Of a stretch of 64,000 nucleotides of DNA, positions 1-12,939 are shown in pieces (within the stretch, counting starts at the first letter, position 1; every line of letters starts with the position of its first letter). Position numbers and translations under genes: made by a program. This DNA is from Larus michahellis (Eukaryota; Chordata; Aves; Charadriiformes; Laridae). The notes below the pieces were generated by a model. That model made no database searches. It was not told where the DNA came from and saw only the letters and a program-made list of their open reading frames with translations. The stretch covers positions 19,591,419 through 19,655,418 of the forward strand of contig NC_133906.1 in the NCBI RefSeq assembly GCF_964199755.1, read 5' to 3'.

Positions 1-976
1 TTGTCATGTTCTAACTTACCAGTTCATAGTTTCTCAGCTACCCCCTCCCGTGAAGGACTACTTACTTAGGCAATTTACCATGAGTGTGCCCAGGAAGAAA
101 AAAAAACAAACAACAAACTACTATGCAAGCGGAAAATAAAAGGAGCCTAACTTAAAGTTGTCACACACTTCCCAGATTTCCTGTGAAGTCTGAGCAGCTT
201 TGACCCTACGCTGGATCCTCGTCCAGCTCCCATGCTTGAATCACTGCTGCCTGAGGCTCTTAGACTCCTGCTGCTACCCCACCGTAAGGAAAACTAAAAC
301 TTCCATAAATCTTCTTGGAGTGACTTATTGCTCAGCCTGCATCAACATCCAGTTCTGGAGCTGTGTTGGGTACCAAAAAAGAGCTTCTTCCATACGAGAA
401 GCAGATCTCATCCAGCTCCAAAATGTGTTCTGCGTTCATTTTCTGAGGAAATGCTAGTGTCAGAGAGGGATAGCCCTAACCAAATGCTAACCCTCCCATT
501 GCAAATCCCCTGGTGTTCCTTTCAGTCAAAACTTATCCAGTGTGTTTTCCTTTGGACAGTAAAACTTTGCTACATCTGGTTCAGACAGCAAAGTGTTTTA
601 ATATTTCTGACACTCTCCTTTAAAATACTGAGATGCAGGGAAAACTTCTCTCCAAATAATCTCGGCATGAAATGCCGCTTAGGAGAGGCTATGCTGCTTT
701 GGCAGGAGGACATTCTGGCTTCCAAATTCCGCTTGTAGGTTGGCTGCAGATACTGCTGACGTAGCAAGACTATGCTATGTTCATATGCACATTCCAGCTG
801 TAAAAAGAGATAGAGGTAAATGAGGACTGACAGTTTGAATTGGTGCATGTTTGACTAAGAGTATATTGCGCTCAGTGGCCATAAAATCATTTTTGGAAAG
901 TGAAAAGAAACCCTGTTCTGATTATTTCTACTTTTTAATTTCAGAATTTCTGTCTCTTTACATGTTGTCCTTCTAG
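1..976 (+). other. SAP30L: SAP30L last intron (3' part)
   Basis: This stretch precedes the recognised terminal exon and ends in a pyrimidine-rich tract and an AG (tccttctag, ending at 976). The preceding SAP30L exon should encode the zinc-module-distal part and the first half of the Sin3-binding region; I looked for it here in all frames and did not find it, so the window appears to open inside the last intron. Short open frames (for example 328-738) have no recognisable content. Nothing else is visible. Confidence 0.75.
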
Positions 977-1105
977 ACTGTCAGTCGTCACTTCAGGAAT
1001 ATTCCTGTGAATGAGAAAGAGACACTTGCATATTTCATCTATATGGTGAAGAACAACAAGAGCAGGCTGGACCAGAAATCAGAAAGTAGCAAGCAACTAG
1101 AATGA
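977..1105 (+). CDS. SAP30L: SAP30L terminal coding exon (partial gene, C-terminal 42 residues)
   Basis: SAP30L (Sin3A-associated protein 30-like) is a nuclear subunit of the Sin3/HDAC corepressor complex. This exon starts after the AG at 975-976 and reads TVSRHFRNIPVNEKETLAYF, continuing through FIYMVKNNKSRLDQKSE and ending SSKQLE before TGA at 1103-1105. That matches the end of vertebrate SAP30L (about 183 residues in human): the last helices of the C-terminal Sin3-binding domain that docks on the PAH3 repeat of Sin3. The paralogue SAP30 ends differently (it lacks the SRLDQKSESS tail), so SAP30L is preferred. Earlier exons, carrying the zinc module and nuclear localisation signal, lie outside the window to the left. 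The exon is in frame and intact. It is convergent with HAND1, as in mammals. The exact phase of the upstream junction is inferred from the splice acceptor only. Confidence 0.95.
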   Translation, partial: TVSRHFRNIPVNEKETLAYFIYMVKNNKSRLDQKSESSKQLE

Positions 1106-2490
1106 AGATTAACAAGATTTGGAATAAGAGAGACCTTGAAGGAACAGATGGTATTGTGCATTTTAGGTATATAAAAACTGTTGAAGTATATTGTAAATTT
1201 TTTTTTTAATGCAGTAAGTCTGGATGACAGAAAAAATATAGACTTTCTTATCAGGAGTATTTGAAAACATGTGCCCAGCATGTTTCTGAAGACTTCTTCC
1301 CCTCATTTCAAAGTCACATTGGAATAAAGAAATGAGGATAATGAGGAAACCAAGTAAACCTGTAGGACTGTGGAGTTTGTCAACTCAGTGTTTTAAACCA
1401 TTTCTGGAAATCTGCATCTCAGTGCAATTCAGATCACAGATGAAATTTTTTCACTGAATTCAGACTGCATCACAAACCACCATGCAGTTTGTCTTGGCAC
1501 AGGACTGGAATAGCAGCAGAGATAAAATTGATTATCAAGGTGCATGGGTCAGAAGTTTGTCTGAAGCTTGCTCCCCACCTACACACACTCTGTCTTGCCT
1601 TGAGTCAGTGCTTCAAGTCCCAAACTTCTACAAATGCTCCATCTCACCAGATCTACTCCAGTGAACGCTACTTGATTAGTCTGAATTTGATTTTATTTTT
1701 TTTGTCATATTTCTTCTCACCCCCTTCTGACGTGGATGTCAGACAACTCTGCCATCCCTTTCTCTAACTTCTTTTATTTAAGAACTCACTAATTAATTGT
1801 CTGTAAGTGTTTAAAAACTTCTGCATTTCCACAGAATGTGGTATTAAGGCAAGTAGAGCTTATTTGCTGGGTTTGATCATGTTGGTAGAAATGCTCATTT
1901 AATTCACTTACGCCTATTTCCCTTCTATTCAAGGCTCAGTGATGGTAGGTGAAACAATGGCTTAAGACATCTGTCTCTTAATCTCTGTCAGATCAGGTAT
2001 CAATCATCACAAGCGATGTGAATTTTATACTGAAGCTAGTCTTCAGCAGGTGTCACAAAACTGCTGTGTGGATTAGTGGGTTTGGCAGTCCCTGTTTAGT
2101 ATGAAGCAGACATGCTAATGGGTGTAGCACCACAACCGGGGTAGTGAACTGACTGGAGCATGATGCATTTCATCTGTCTTTGCAACAGGCAGAAAGTATT
2201 GAAGCAGTTGCCTTTTGTGAGCATTACGTGTACTTTCATAAGAGCTGTGTGAGTGGACGGCATGCTGGTGCTCTTTAATCGGGCGCTGTAGGAGGAGATC
2301 GCTCTGATTTTGTTATTTAAAGCCAAGGTGTCCTTACACATAACACAGCAGTTATTTTGGCAAAAGAAGCTTATAAAAGTGTTGGTCGTGACTGACTGTT
2401 CTCTAGTGACCTCAAATTCTATTCAAGGGGATCTCATGATGTAAAGCACCGCTCTGTTTCTTTGCTGTCCTGACCAATGTCTCCATTCTG

Positions 2491-3231
2491 TTACAAGATG
2501 CCAAGACCCCACATAGAGAGTATATTCTCAACAAGCCTTAAGTAATGGACTGAACAGTAGAAAACTTTGGCTAGCGTTTTGTCAATGGCAGGTTTTAATT
2601 TTCCAAAACTGGATGAAGCTTTGTTGAAGAGCTGAACGCACAGATCACGATCCCAGCTTAGTACTGCATCGTGTTGCGTAAGGCATGAAGGGTTCATGTA
2701 GTGAAGCTCTTGCTGAAGGTCTCCCAGAATCTCTTTAAAAATCAAGTCACAATTTAAAGCCAGCTGTTCACATCAGCTCTGAAGTGTTTGCTAAAACATG
2801 TTCAACAAACTTCAGCACGTCTAAGTCCTGTGTCATAGGCAGAAATACTCTGTTATGGTACACGTCCCACTTGTGAAGTTTTGGGGAGTGTGATTGTTTC
2901 AGCATTTCCTTGTTCAATTTCAGTATGGATTTTAAGAACATCAGCCAGGAGAGAGGTTCCAGGAATGAGGGGAGAATGTCTTGCGTCGGTATTTCATGAA
3001 TGTTTAAAAATTTCCTAATTACACTGGTCCTTTCCTTATTGAAAGGATGGAGGAATTCCCACATCAGTCAACATGATCTGGCTTCTCTCATCCAGGACAG
3101 ATAGCTAAAAGGGTACGTTCTCTGACTGCATGTTAATCTTCAAAGTGCTCATGTAATCAGAAGGTATTACCAAGGGAAAATTAGTTTCTGGGTTGAGAGG
3201 GTTTTGCCTCATTGTAACTTCTAGACCAAAA
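2491..3231 (-). pseudogene. Decayed coding-like segment, unidentified, antisense in SAP30L 3' UTR
   Basis: Read on the minus strand, about 247 codons of protein-like sequence run almost without interruption. From 3230 to about 3040 one frame runs through TMRQNPLNPETNFPLVIPSD and, after a single in-frame TAG at 3105-3107, LSVLDERSQIMLTDVGIPPS. It then shifts frame near 3041 into NKERTSVIRKFLNIHEIPTQ and on to 2768, and shifts again near 2768 into CEQLALNCDLIFKEILGDLQ, continuing to 2491. Three adjacent blocks, each open and leucine-rich, joined by single frame slips and one stop, suggest a decayed coding sequence rather than chance. An acceptor-like tttttacag just upstream (ending near 3232) hints that it might be one decayed exon rather than a full retrocopy. 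I do not recognise the parent protein. Alternatives are chance open frames in AT-rich DNA or a transposon-derived fragment. Confidence 0.45.
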
Positions 3232-6040
3232 CTGTAAAAATGTAGTTTGTTTGGGGTTTACTTTTTTGTTGTTGTATTTTGTTTTGTTTTATTTCTAAGA
3301 GTAAATAAATCTGTTGGGGTGTTTTAGCACAGCCAGCAGCAAAATGATTCTTTTCAAGGAAATATGGTGGCAGGTTCCATCTGTTCAGGTGTATTCACTG
3401 GAATGCTTTTGTGCAGAGGTGGTATCCAGGAAACTTCTTTTTTTTTTTTTTTCTTTCTGAAAATAGTCAATTGATGTGAAATGTGATCCTTGTTGGTTTC
3501 ACTCTTAAAGCAATTATACTTTTTTGAAAAAATTCTTAGTGAAGTGTGATGATGAAGAGATGTTTACCAGCCATTAGCAGTTGTTTATAAGGTGGGAAAC
3601 TTGGAGGCAAGACACCAAAGAAAGAGAGGAATCTTTGGCTGTCGGACCCCATGGCCTTATAAACCGTTGCAAATGCCTTATTACCTTGTTCTCAACTTAA
3701 CTAGAGCAAAACGCCTTGAGCAAAAGAAAGCTGATGTCTTGTTGGAAGGGTTAGCCACTTTATGGCTCCCATGCTATAAACTGAAATCACACGTCAATTC
3801 AGTAGCAATATCCATGTTCAGGGTGCCTGTGATTCTTGAAAAGCATTTAGTGTCTAATAACCAGAAAACGCAACAATGCAATTGTCGTTCTGTATAGTAC
3901 CATTCTGTGTATTTGATTCCTTATGCTGCATGCCAATTAAAAAAGACTTTCCAACTTTTTGTTTTAAACTTCAAAGTAAATGTGTTTGAACCTCACACTT
4001 GTGAAGCCATGAGGTGGGACGTTTTCTCAGCACTTTTAGATGGGACTTGTTGGAAAGGTGGAAGACCCAAATCGCTTTGGCTGGTATGATAAGATTTTTT
4101 TTTTTCTTTTTACATTTTGCTTTTCACAGATGGGCCTTAAATTCTGTCTAGCTTTGAACCATGGAGCACAAGCCTTGGGGGCATGGAGGATGACCAGATG
4201 TCATCTTCCATTTATAATAGTGGAAGCTTATTTCTTACAAGCCTGCATAGGTGACATTCACCCTGGGGCAGAGGAATTGTCTTTGAAGCCCTCCAGCCAT
4301 TATATAGCCTAATTCAATTACGTAGCCTAATTCAATTCTTGTTGAAGAGTTGCATTAACTTCATTAGACTTCTGAATAGATCCAAAGCCATTAGTATGAA
4401 ATCCAAATAATGCGGAAACATCTCTTCCGGGTTAATTTCATCCTGTATGCTGACCCTCTGCTCACTTTAAGGGAAGAAGAAGAAATCATTGATGGTAGTT
4501 ATTGGCTTGAGCTCAACTGAAGGGAGTTGGAAGCATGTGAAGACTTGACGCGGTGGCAGTCTGATGGCTGAAAACTGCAAATATGTCCAAGGAGGCTGTG
4601 TTAGAATGCAGGGGTTTTTTTAAATTTCTGCATCTAAAGAGTATTTTATATCAACCTGAAGTAAACAATTGCATTAAAAGCTAATGTTTCTTTTGCCAGG
4701 CACTTTAGATGCTCAGCCTGAGAAAAGCAGAGTGGGCAGGTTTGTACCACTTGTCCCCAGTACTCTGGTGTCCCAGTTTTCCTTAGAAATGTGTCCGTAA
4801 ACCACTAGATAGCCTGGAGTGCAAGACTTGACCAAAACATACTAAGTCTGGCATTTAAAGTTAGTCTTAAGTGCAAGCTGGCTTCAGAGAGGCTTTGAAA
4901 TCAAGAGCCAAAATAACCCACAGGAAATGCGAGTTTTCAAGTGGGTCGTGATGGCACAGAGAAGATGAAACGGGACGTGGCCCACAGAGAGACTGAACAA
5001 AACGTGCTTCCACAGTTACCAACGTGGAGGAAGAATTGTTCTGTGTTAGCTCTTGTAATGGATGTTTTATGAGAGGGGAAGAAGGGGGGAGCTGTGCACT
5101 TTACGTCTTTTGGTTGAGCCAAATGTAAATACCAATGGGAGATCTTCAGCGGTAACTGCAGTTGGAGGGGAGAGAAATGGTCTGCTGGGGGACTGTTTAT
5201 TTAAATCCACAGATCATTATACTTCCCCAGAGCACTAGAGTCACTTTGCCTCTACAGTTTAAAGGAGTGGGTAATACAGGGTGGCCTCTTGTACAGAAGG
5301 AGTCCTTGTACTGCCCAGAGTACTGACTGAAGAGTCCCAAAGGTGAAGGAATGTTACTGATGCCTCCCTCCTCTTGTCACTGATGCCCTTTAGCCACCTC
5401 TAGCTTATCAAGTTAGTAGGGAGTTCTCATTTTCCACTTTCAAAGTGCAAATGAACTGTTAGGGTGTAAGATACCCCTTGCACTTTTCACAGCTATCCCT
5501 GGTCTCACGTTTTTTGACTTGCCTGTGAACACCTCGGTTTGGAACAAATTAAATGGTTGAAGAAAGTGTGGGGAGAGGAGGGGGGCTCCTGCCTTAAACC
5601 TTAACTTCCCTTGCAAGCAACTCTGCAGGCCATCCTGGACATCAGCAGGCTCCAGGAGCCTCTGACTTGGAGGACCCCTGGTGGGGCTGGGTTTGCTCCT
5701 GTCCTGGCCCTCTGCTCTGCAGCTACAGCGCAGGGGAGGGGAATAGTGGGTAACTTGCAGAATGGCTTGGGGTCTTAGTGGGCTTACTGGGAGAGAAAAA
5801 CTGTGTTCCCTCTTCTGTTTCTAGCCTCCATGTATTGTGCTGATCTTATGCCAAATGTTTTGGACACCTTGTATTTTTAACTGTGTAATATAGCTGTGTA
5901 TTGTTAAAGCAACTTAGTAACTTATAGCAAAAAAAATGTAGAACTCATTTCTTTGAGGTGTAGGAAATGTCCTGCTTCCACTGTGTATGAGACTTTAACT
6001 CTGTACTGTCTGACAAAGATAAAATGCTGAATTTCACTTT

Positions 6041-6046
6041 AATAAA
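6041..6046 (+). terminator. SAP30L: Poly(A) signal AATAAA, probable end of SAP30L
   Basis: Canonical AATAAA within the context ACTTTAATAAATGATC. A CA at about 6059-6062 is a plausible cleavage site, and a T-rich/GT-rich stretch (tctgtttgcctttctg) lies 25-45 bases downstream as expected for a CstF element. Sequence character changes beyond it: GC content rises toward HAND1. Confidence 0.6.
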
Positions 6047-9000
6047 TGATCTATCTAGCAACAAGGCCTACATTCCCTTCTGTTTGCCTTTCTGCCCTTA
6101 GCACTGTTGGCTCCAGAGCTGATGGAGTTTTGCTTTGCATGGATGTTTTGTGCCAGGCTTCTCTGATTCACTGTCATTTCCCACCCACCTCCCCGGGGCT
6201 GAAAATACAGCAGCCATGGAGGGGAGAATGGCACTGCTGACTGGGATGTGTCAAGCTTGAAGTAGAAAACTCAGGTGATGGGATATTTTGTGACAAATCT
6301 GCGTGGGTTGCATGGAAGCAAATCATGGAGTCTTTTGAATGCAACAAAAAGACAACTCATGAGAAAGATGGATGTTGTTGGAGAGCCTCGTGGCCTTCCA
6401 TTTTGGGGAGTGTTGGGCTTTTCTGTGATGGGGATTTTCTTTTTTCCCCACCTCTATCATGAACAGTCAATCAAGTGCAGCATCTCATTTGATTAATTTT
6501 TCCTAATGAATCTTTTATGTCTAGTTCAACCCTGTGCTTCTGCTTCCTTCTCAGGTTCACCCTGGCCTGGGCTACGTTTCATGCATGGCTTCTAGCTCCT
6601 GTTGTCCAGAGTCGCAGCTGCATGCCCAGCTGACCAGGTGGGTGCTACCCCAGCGCAATGCTGACATGTAGCATCCCGATGTTCAGTCAGTTAAGCTGCA
6701 AGATCCTTTTCTGTGTAGTACTTTGTTTCATTTCTTCTTCCCATGTTGCTCTTCCTCCTGACTGTCAGCCTTATAGGCAAAGATAACTCACTTTTTTTGC
6801 TGCAGTGAGGAAGTGAGGAGTGCCAGAAACTGGAGCTTGAACACTTGTTCTCCTGAACCCTGTCGTGGCATTTCCTAAGGCTCTGCTGGCAGTGTCTGAG
6901 GCATGCTTGAGCCTTGATTTTTAGCCAGGAAAGAGGTTGTAGTGTAGCTTTTCAGACACTTGGGCTCTCCGAGGAGGATGATAGGATATTGAGAGCTTTA
7001 CACTCAAAATACATGACCTGAATTTATCACTGTCAAATTAAACTGCACTGTTGATGTGCAGTAAAGATTTGCACAGATAATTCTCCCTGAAACAATCCCA
7101 CAACGTCGTCTGTATCCTTATTCCTTGGTGCTGTCCTACAGCCAACTGACCTCTGCTTATCATGGTTCGATTCACAGCAAGGGCTAAATTGCCCTCTGGG
7201 AGGAGGGTGGCAGGTTGTGTTGCTGCTGCGTGGTGACTTCCAGCCACGCAGAACGTGCCCATTTATACCACCAGTGATGTGTGCAGGAGACACTTGGTCC
7301 CCCCAACCTACACCCCAGGGCATTAGCTTTCAGTAGCAAAGGAGCAGGGTCTGCAGGGAAGAGAGTTTGGAGAGCCGAATGTTGATGCTTTACTAAGCTG
7401 TGGGAAATAATCAATGATCAGTAGTTACGTTTGAGCCTAATGTTCTCTTAGCTAAAGATTGACCTTGGTGTATTGGAGAGCTGGGGGAGACTGAGCTGGT
7501 GCATCACAAACAGATCCTGATGTCCTCAGTGCCTGCATTTGTGGATGTGTCTGGAGGCCCTTGCAATGGATCAGGACCTTTTCGCACAAGGCAGCATGCT
7601 GCCATGCTGCCAGAGTGTTGTCCCTGTCTCGGCGAGCTCTCAGTTGAAGAGGGCAAGACCAGAGGTGACACAGGTGGGCACCATGAAACAAGGAGCAAGG
7701 GCAGATCACTTCACAGGACATCACCTGTGCCTTGTCAAGCTTTTTTAGGAGGTGTCAAGGAAAGGTCTTCAGGTGAGAACAAGGGCAGTTTATCCCAGTG
7801 GAAGGGGAAAAGCCATGTCATTTGCATTCCCCACTTGGTGAGCGTGGGCTCAGCACAGTGAGGAGGTCCTGCCCAGGGAGGAAAGGCAGAAGGGCTGAAG
7901 GAGGACAGCTGTAAGCAGCAACCTGTTGTGCAAGTGCTGGTTTTGGCATGAGAGGGTAGACTGGAAACTCCAGCGATACAAATAACCTCTGCTGGTTAAT
8001 CTGTTATTTGTAGAGACTAATGAATAATGCGGCTTAATCTCATGTTTGCTCCCTGCCAAGAAACACTCGGAAGATTTCAAGCGCAAAACCAAGGAGGAAT
8101 CTGCTCAGTCTTTTTAAGGTATTCACCCCGAGAAACTGAGCAACCAGCGGCTTGCTCTGATGGGCCTCAAACTGCAGGTCCCTCTCTCGGCTCCCAGCCG
8201 CCGTGCGAGGGCAGTGTTCGCTCAGGCACCCGGGCGGTGGGTGCTCTGCGCTGCACCTCGGCCCAGGGCTGGCAGCTGGGGGGCACCAGGGCCATTCTCC
8301 CGTCCCCAAGACACCTCCTCAGTGGGAGCCGGCTGGACTTGGCAGATACCGGAAGCAGGATTATGCTGTGGTAGGATGTGGAGATCATAAAAATGCTTTG
8401 TTCGGGGGGTTTTTTGTGTGATTTTGTTTGGGTTTTTTTCCCTCCCCCCGCTGGTTGGACATTGAAATTGAACACGTCCGATTCTCTGCGTGAGCCGTCC
8501 TACGGTCTCCTTGCAACGTTGATGGAAACCAGGCTTCGATTCTCCGCTCCCCAGCAGAAAGGGCAGCGCAGAGGACTGGGGAAAAATGCGAATGTGGATT
8601 TAATGGTTTTATGTTTTAGAGATGTGGCTGAGCAGGCTGAGTGTGCAGGGGAGAGCCTTAGGGCTCTTTTTTTCTTTTTCTTTTTTTTCTTTTTTTATTT
8701 CTCCTGTATCCAATAAGGGATGACTAAACGGTTCTGCCAGCACTCAATCTCACTTTGCCAGGAGCTGGAGCTGATTTCACATCTCTTATCCTTGCAGGCA
8801 ACGTTGGCTTCTTCCCTAAGTACCTCAAAGCCCCCTAATGTGCTTTTACTTAATTGTTTTTTGGAGCTTTCTTCAAGATCTGTTTCCTTTACGTGTTGCA
8901 GGAAGTACTTCGTGATGGCTGTGGCATCCTGGTGCCTGTGGGGAAGAGCAGAGACCAGGAGACAGGAGAAAAGGGAAGTCTCAGGTAGCTGAGACGGCTC

Positions 9001-11504
9001 TACTGCTTCTCCTACCACACGTAGAGACCAGAGAGCACAACGATGGGCACCGCATCAGCAAGCTCCCTACCCCAGGCTGTGGTCGCAAAGCAGAGAGGAG
9101 GCTCTGCATCCAAGAGGTGTCCGAACGTTGCCTGTGTCTCTTCCTGGTGTTGACACCCATGTGGGCAAGTCCGTCTTTAGGAAAGGGAAGGTGGTGGGTT
9201 GCATCCTGTGGTCCTGGAGCCAGCTCGTTCGTAGCTCCCTTTGGTGTCTGGGTTTTCGCCAGCTCCTGCGCCTGTGCAGCAGACGGCAGGCCGGCAGCCA
9301 TGGCCTGGCAGGCAGCCCTGAGCAATCCGATCTCCTGTTTGGTGGTTTGCAGGCCCTTCGTTGGGCTGGGGTGGGAAAAGGCAGGCACCACATCCAGCAT
9401 CTGCACGGAAATGTGGGGGAAATAGCCTGGCACCTTCCCAGCTCTGCCTGGCCACAGAGGGCAACCAGCGTCCCTGTATGTGTCCCAAAACAGGACTGTT
9501 CAGCTCTTCCCTGTCCAGTCTGGCCTGGAAGGATCCCTGTACCCTGCAGGTTGATGTTCTCATTGTTCCACACCCACCTTCCCAGCAGAACCAGGTTTTT
9601 TCATTTTTTTCCTGGAATTTCCACTGCCTTACTGGCCATAAACCCTGACCCTCATGGAAAAAGTGGAGCCCTTGGTGCACTACTGCTGGCCTTGACTTAC
9701 CTCAGCCCTCTGCGTCTCTGTTTTCCTGGGGACAAAAAGCAGGTTGAAGGCTCTGGATTGGTGCACCGCGTACAGACAGGGCTTTTTTTATTAGACTAGC
9801 ACAAACTACAGTGCCGGGGAGCTGCCAGCCTTCACCAGGCTATTCCTTGTCCTCCTCCCTTCCCTCCTTTTCCTGATCCTGTTTTCCCCATTCCTCCCTG
9901 CTGCTCATCTGCTCCAAGTCCTTCATGCACTCCCCAAAGCAGGCTAACAAAAGTATCTCCATGACGGCATTCCCACCTCTTTATGCCGCGTTCCTGGAAA
10001 CAGGAGCCTAAAAGGGCATTGGGTGTGGAATTGCGTGGGTTTAGCCCGAAGCAGCTGGCTTGGTTCCTGGAAGTGTTGTAGGGTGAGTCGTTGAAATCTG
10101 CAGCGCAGGCTTGAATTTGAGTCAAGCTGATGAGCTTCAGCGGAAAGCCTGCCCTGCCTCTCTCCATCAGACACAGGACCGTAGTGGTGGAAGCTGAAGA
10201 GTGAAGGTGAGCAGAGGAGGGAGTCTCGGGGCTGACGCAAGCTTTGTGCACGAGCTCAGGCTCGTAACTCCTTCCAGCTTCTCAGTTTGGGAAGGAGCTC
10301 CCGGCCAAGGCAATTAAACCAGCCTGCTCTGGCCCCCATGTCCCCCCCGTCTGCTCCTGTGGGTCAGTTACAGGCCATGAGAATTTTGTCAAGGTAGCTG
10401 TAGTCTAAGGGAAAAAAAATGCCTTTTCCTCTCAATTCCTCAGCTTTCAGCCGCTGGTGACGCCATAAATTCCCCTACTTCTCTGGTTACTGTAAAGCCT
10501 TTCAGGGTGGTCAGGATCTGAATTCCTCACGCAAAAGAACGAGCAGGGAAAAAGGAAACTTTGCAAGCAAGGACCCTCCCCGCCTTGGGGATCCTTCGCA
10601 AGGAATCGGCAAGGCTCCAAGTGTGTGCTCTTGCCTTGCAGTCCCTCGGCTCAAGCCTCTTGGGTAACTGTTCGTCTCGCTCTCCTCTCACCAGCAAAGG
10701 TCTTCCTACCAGCCTGCGCTTCCCGCTGGTGCTCCAGCAGGTCCGTCTGGCCCCTTGGCCCCTCTGACCTGCAGGCTCCGGGAGCCGCAGCAGCTCCAGG
10801 TTTGCTGTTGCACTTTAGCATTGGAGACACCACGAGAGACAGAGCTTGTCCAGCGTCACACAGCTATGGAGATGTCACGGAGTCCTGCTGGGCAAAGTGC
10901 CTGGCTGTTTTTACCCCCTGCCCCGAGCTGTACAGCGCCGATCCTCCACCAAATAGCCCCAGCTCCCAGCCAGATTCCATCCTGGACCTTAAATCCAACT
11001 GCCACGTGGAACACAAGTGGGCTGCTGTGCCACCCCACACCATCCAGCTTCACCTGAGGGCTGTGCCGAGATGTCGTGGGAGAAGATCAGCGGGAAACTG
11101 GCAGCAAAGCGTCCTTGCTGCCAGAGAAGATGCTTGCTAATGGGATTGCTCCACCACTGAGCAGGACAAGGATGGGTCATTCTGCAGAAAGCCATGGTGA
11201 GCACCTTTGCTAACCCCACACCCAAGCACGTGAGTCTTGTGAGAGGAGTAAATACTCACTTCTCCCAACACCCTGCACTGGGGAAAGGGCCTTCATGGAG
11301 TGAAGCAATGAAGGTTGGCTTTGGGGAGGTAGGAGCATGATGGGGATGATGTTTGAAGGATGGTCTTGGAAAGGTTGGCCCAGGGTGCAGTGCTCTCGGC
11401 CTTCCCCCAGCACAGGCAGCTGCATGGAGAAATACAGTCTGTGCGGAGCTCAGTGCCAAGCAGGGGCTGCCATAGGGGTGAAAACCCAGAGAATTTGGAT
11501 TTGT

Positions 11505-11548
11505 TTTAAAAAAATAAAATTAAAAAAAAAAAGAAAGAAAAAAAAGTT
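11505..11548. repeat. A-rich low-complexity tract
   Basis: A run of A interrupted by single T and G residues. No target-site duplication or retrogene body was visible next to it, so I treat it as simple sequence rather than a retrocopy tail. Confidence 0.7.
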
Positions 11549-12509
11549 GGAGCCTTCATCTGCCTTGTGGCACCAGAGTCTTCCCATACTTGGGTGTCAT
11601 TTCTACAGGTATGGATTGGAAATCTCTTTAGATGGGCCTCAGAATGATGTGACTCCAGAAGCACGGAGATTTGAGGAAGAACTATTGCATGTCACGAATT
11701 TGCAGCTGAGGGGGTCTCTGTTGGACAGAAAACCTTCCCACCTGAGCAGTGCTCCCGGGAGACGGTCTAACCTGGGAGCCAGCAACTGGGCTGAGAGGCT
11801 CCGAGTGTTGGGAGAGGATCAAAAAGCTCCCCTGGCAGTAAATCTTTCACCTGCCATGTTACTCACTGGGGCTTGTGGCCATTCCTCCGAGGTCGGCCCC
11901 GGGTCAGGATTTCTCCCGTCTCTTTAGCCCCCAAACCTGGAGATTTTTGTCTTATCTTTGACGCCATCTTGACACTGAAAACAAATTATGGCCCAATTAC
12001 CCTCACTGAGAGGGGCTGGGGCTACCTTAAATGGACAGAACTATCACGCGCTTCCTTAAGAGTGGGTAATTAGAGTGGGGTGTGGGGTGGGGAGGGGGCA
12101 AGGAACTGGGGGGGACCCCTGGCATGGGGCTGCCCTTGCCCCCTGCTTGGCATGGCAGGAGGGGACATCCCATCCAACCCCATCCCACCCAGTCCCAGCT
12201 GTGCCCTTGGACTCCGGAGAGGCCAGAGCAGCGATGGGGCTCCCCGCGGTGCCCGGGGGGGTTCCCCCCTGCCCCATTGCTCCCCTGGCCCTGTGTCACC
12301 GGCTGGGGCCAGGCCAGAGAGGCCCCGTGACGGGAGGCAGCAGCCCTGGCCCTGGCCGTGACCTTCGCGGCGACCTTGAGCGAGTCCCTGCCGGGGCTGG
12401 GGACCGGCGGTGCCTCTCATCCCGAGCAGGGACCTTTCCCCGCTCACCCCAGGGAAACAGCGAACAGGAGCATCACAGACGAACTGCTGTAACAACCGAC
12501 CCCAAACTT

Positions 12510-12535
12510 AAAAAAAAAAAAGAAAAAAAAAAAAA
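12510..12535. repeat. Poly-A tract
   Basis: Two A-runs separated by one G. Flanks are GC-rich unique sequence. No SINE or processed gene body was recognised. Confidence 0.75.
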
Positions 12536-12897
12536 GTCTTTTTCTTCCCCTCTTTCAGAGACATTAAAACACTCTCTCCGCTGCCAGGTGCCTGGGCATT
12601 TCTTGCCCAGGGCTGTGCTGTTCACTTGAAACCAGCAGCCGTTTTGGGGGCTGACGTGTCCTGAGCTGGGTCCCAGCCCGCAGCCTGGACCGTGCTCATC
12701 CCAGCGCTGCTGCCGGAGTCTCTCTGCCCCTGGAAGGGGGTGTTGGATGCCTGCGGAGCCGGGTTCCTTCCGAGATCCATCCCAGGGAGCGGGGCAGGGG
12801 AGCTGTGCAGAAATACCGGGCGCTCCCCTGGCCTTGCAGGTTTGCTCCAGGTACCCTCGCAGTCCTGGGTGAGCCGATGGCTGGGGCTGGGTGTTTC

Positions 12898-12939
12898 TTT
12901 CCTTTTTTTTTTTCTTTCCCTTTTTTTTTTTTTTTTTTT
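12898..12939. repeat. Poly-pyrimidine (T/C) tract
   Basis: Near-continuous T with a few C. One of several homopurine/homopyrimidine tracts in the spacer. Confidence 0.75.

Larger units (their letters stand above)
1106..6060 (+). other. SAP30L: SAP30L 3' untranslated region (long form)
   Basis: From the SAP30L stop codon to about 15 bases after the AATAAA at 6041-6046. The region is AT-richer than the rest of the window, has no convincing sense-strand coding frame, and its last 250 bases look like a typical conserved 3' UTR end (uracil-rich, ending in AATAAA with a U/GU-rich element just downstream at about 6070-6110). Earlier possible signals are AATAAA at 1323-1328 and 3304-3309, which could give shorter isoforms. 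A minus-strand pseudogene-like segment lies inside (2491-3231). The extent is inference; RNA evidence is needed to decide how far the transcript runs. Confidence 0.55.

Noticed and set aside
977..1105. SAP30 instead of SAP30L
   Set aside because: The tail KSRLDQKSESSKQLE and the HAND1 neighbour fit SAP30L; SAP30 has a different C-terminus and location.
3592..3897. 101-codon plus-strand frame in the SAP30L 3' UTR
   Set aside because: No recognisable motif and lies downstream of the SAP30L stop in AT-rich sequence; compatible with chance.
9067..9799. Several overlapping 100-220 codon frames on both strands at 9.0-9.8 kb
   Set aside because: Five frames are open at once, typical of GC-rich noncoding DNA; no splice structure or family match.
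12510..12535. Poly-A as a processed pseudogene tail
   Set aside because: No coding-like body or duplicated target site adjacent; several similar tracts occur in the same spacer.
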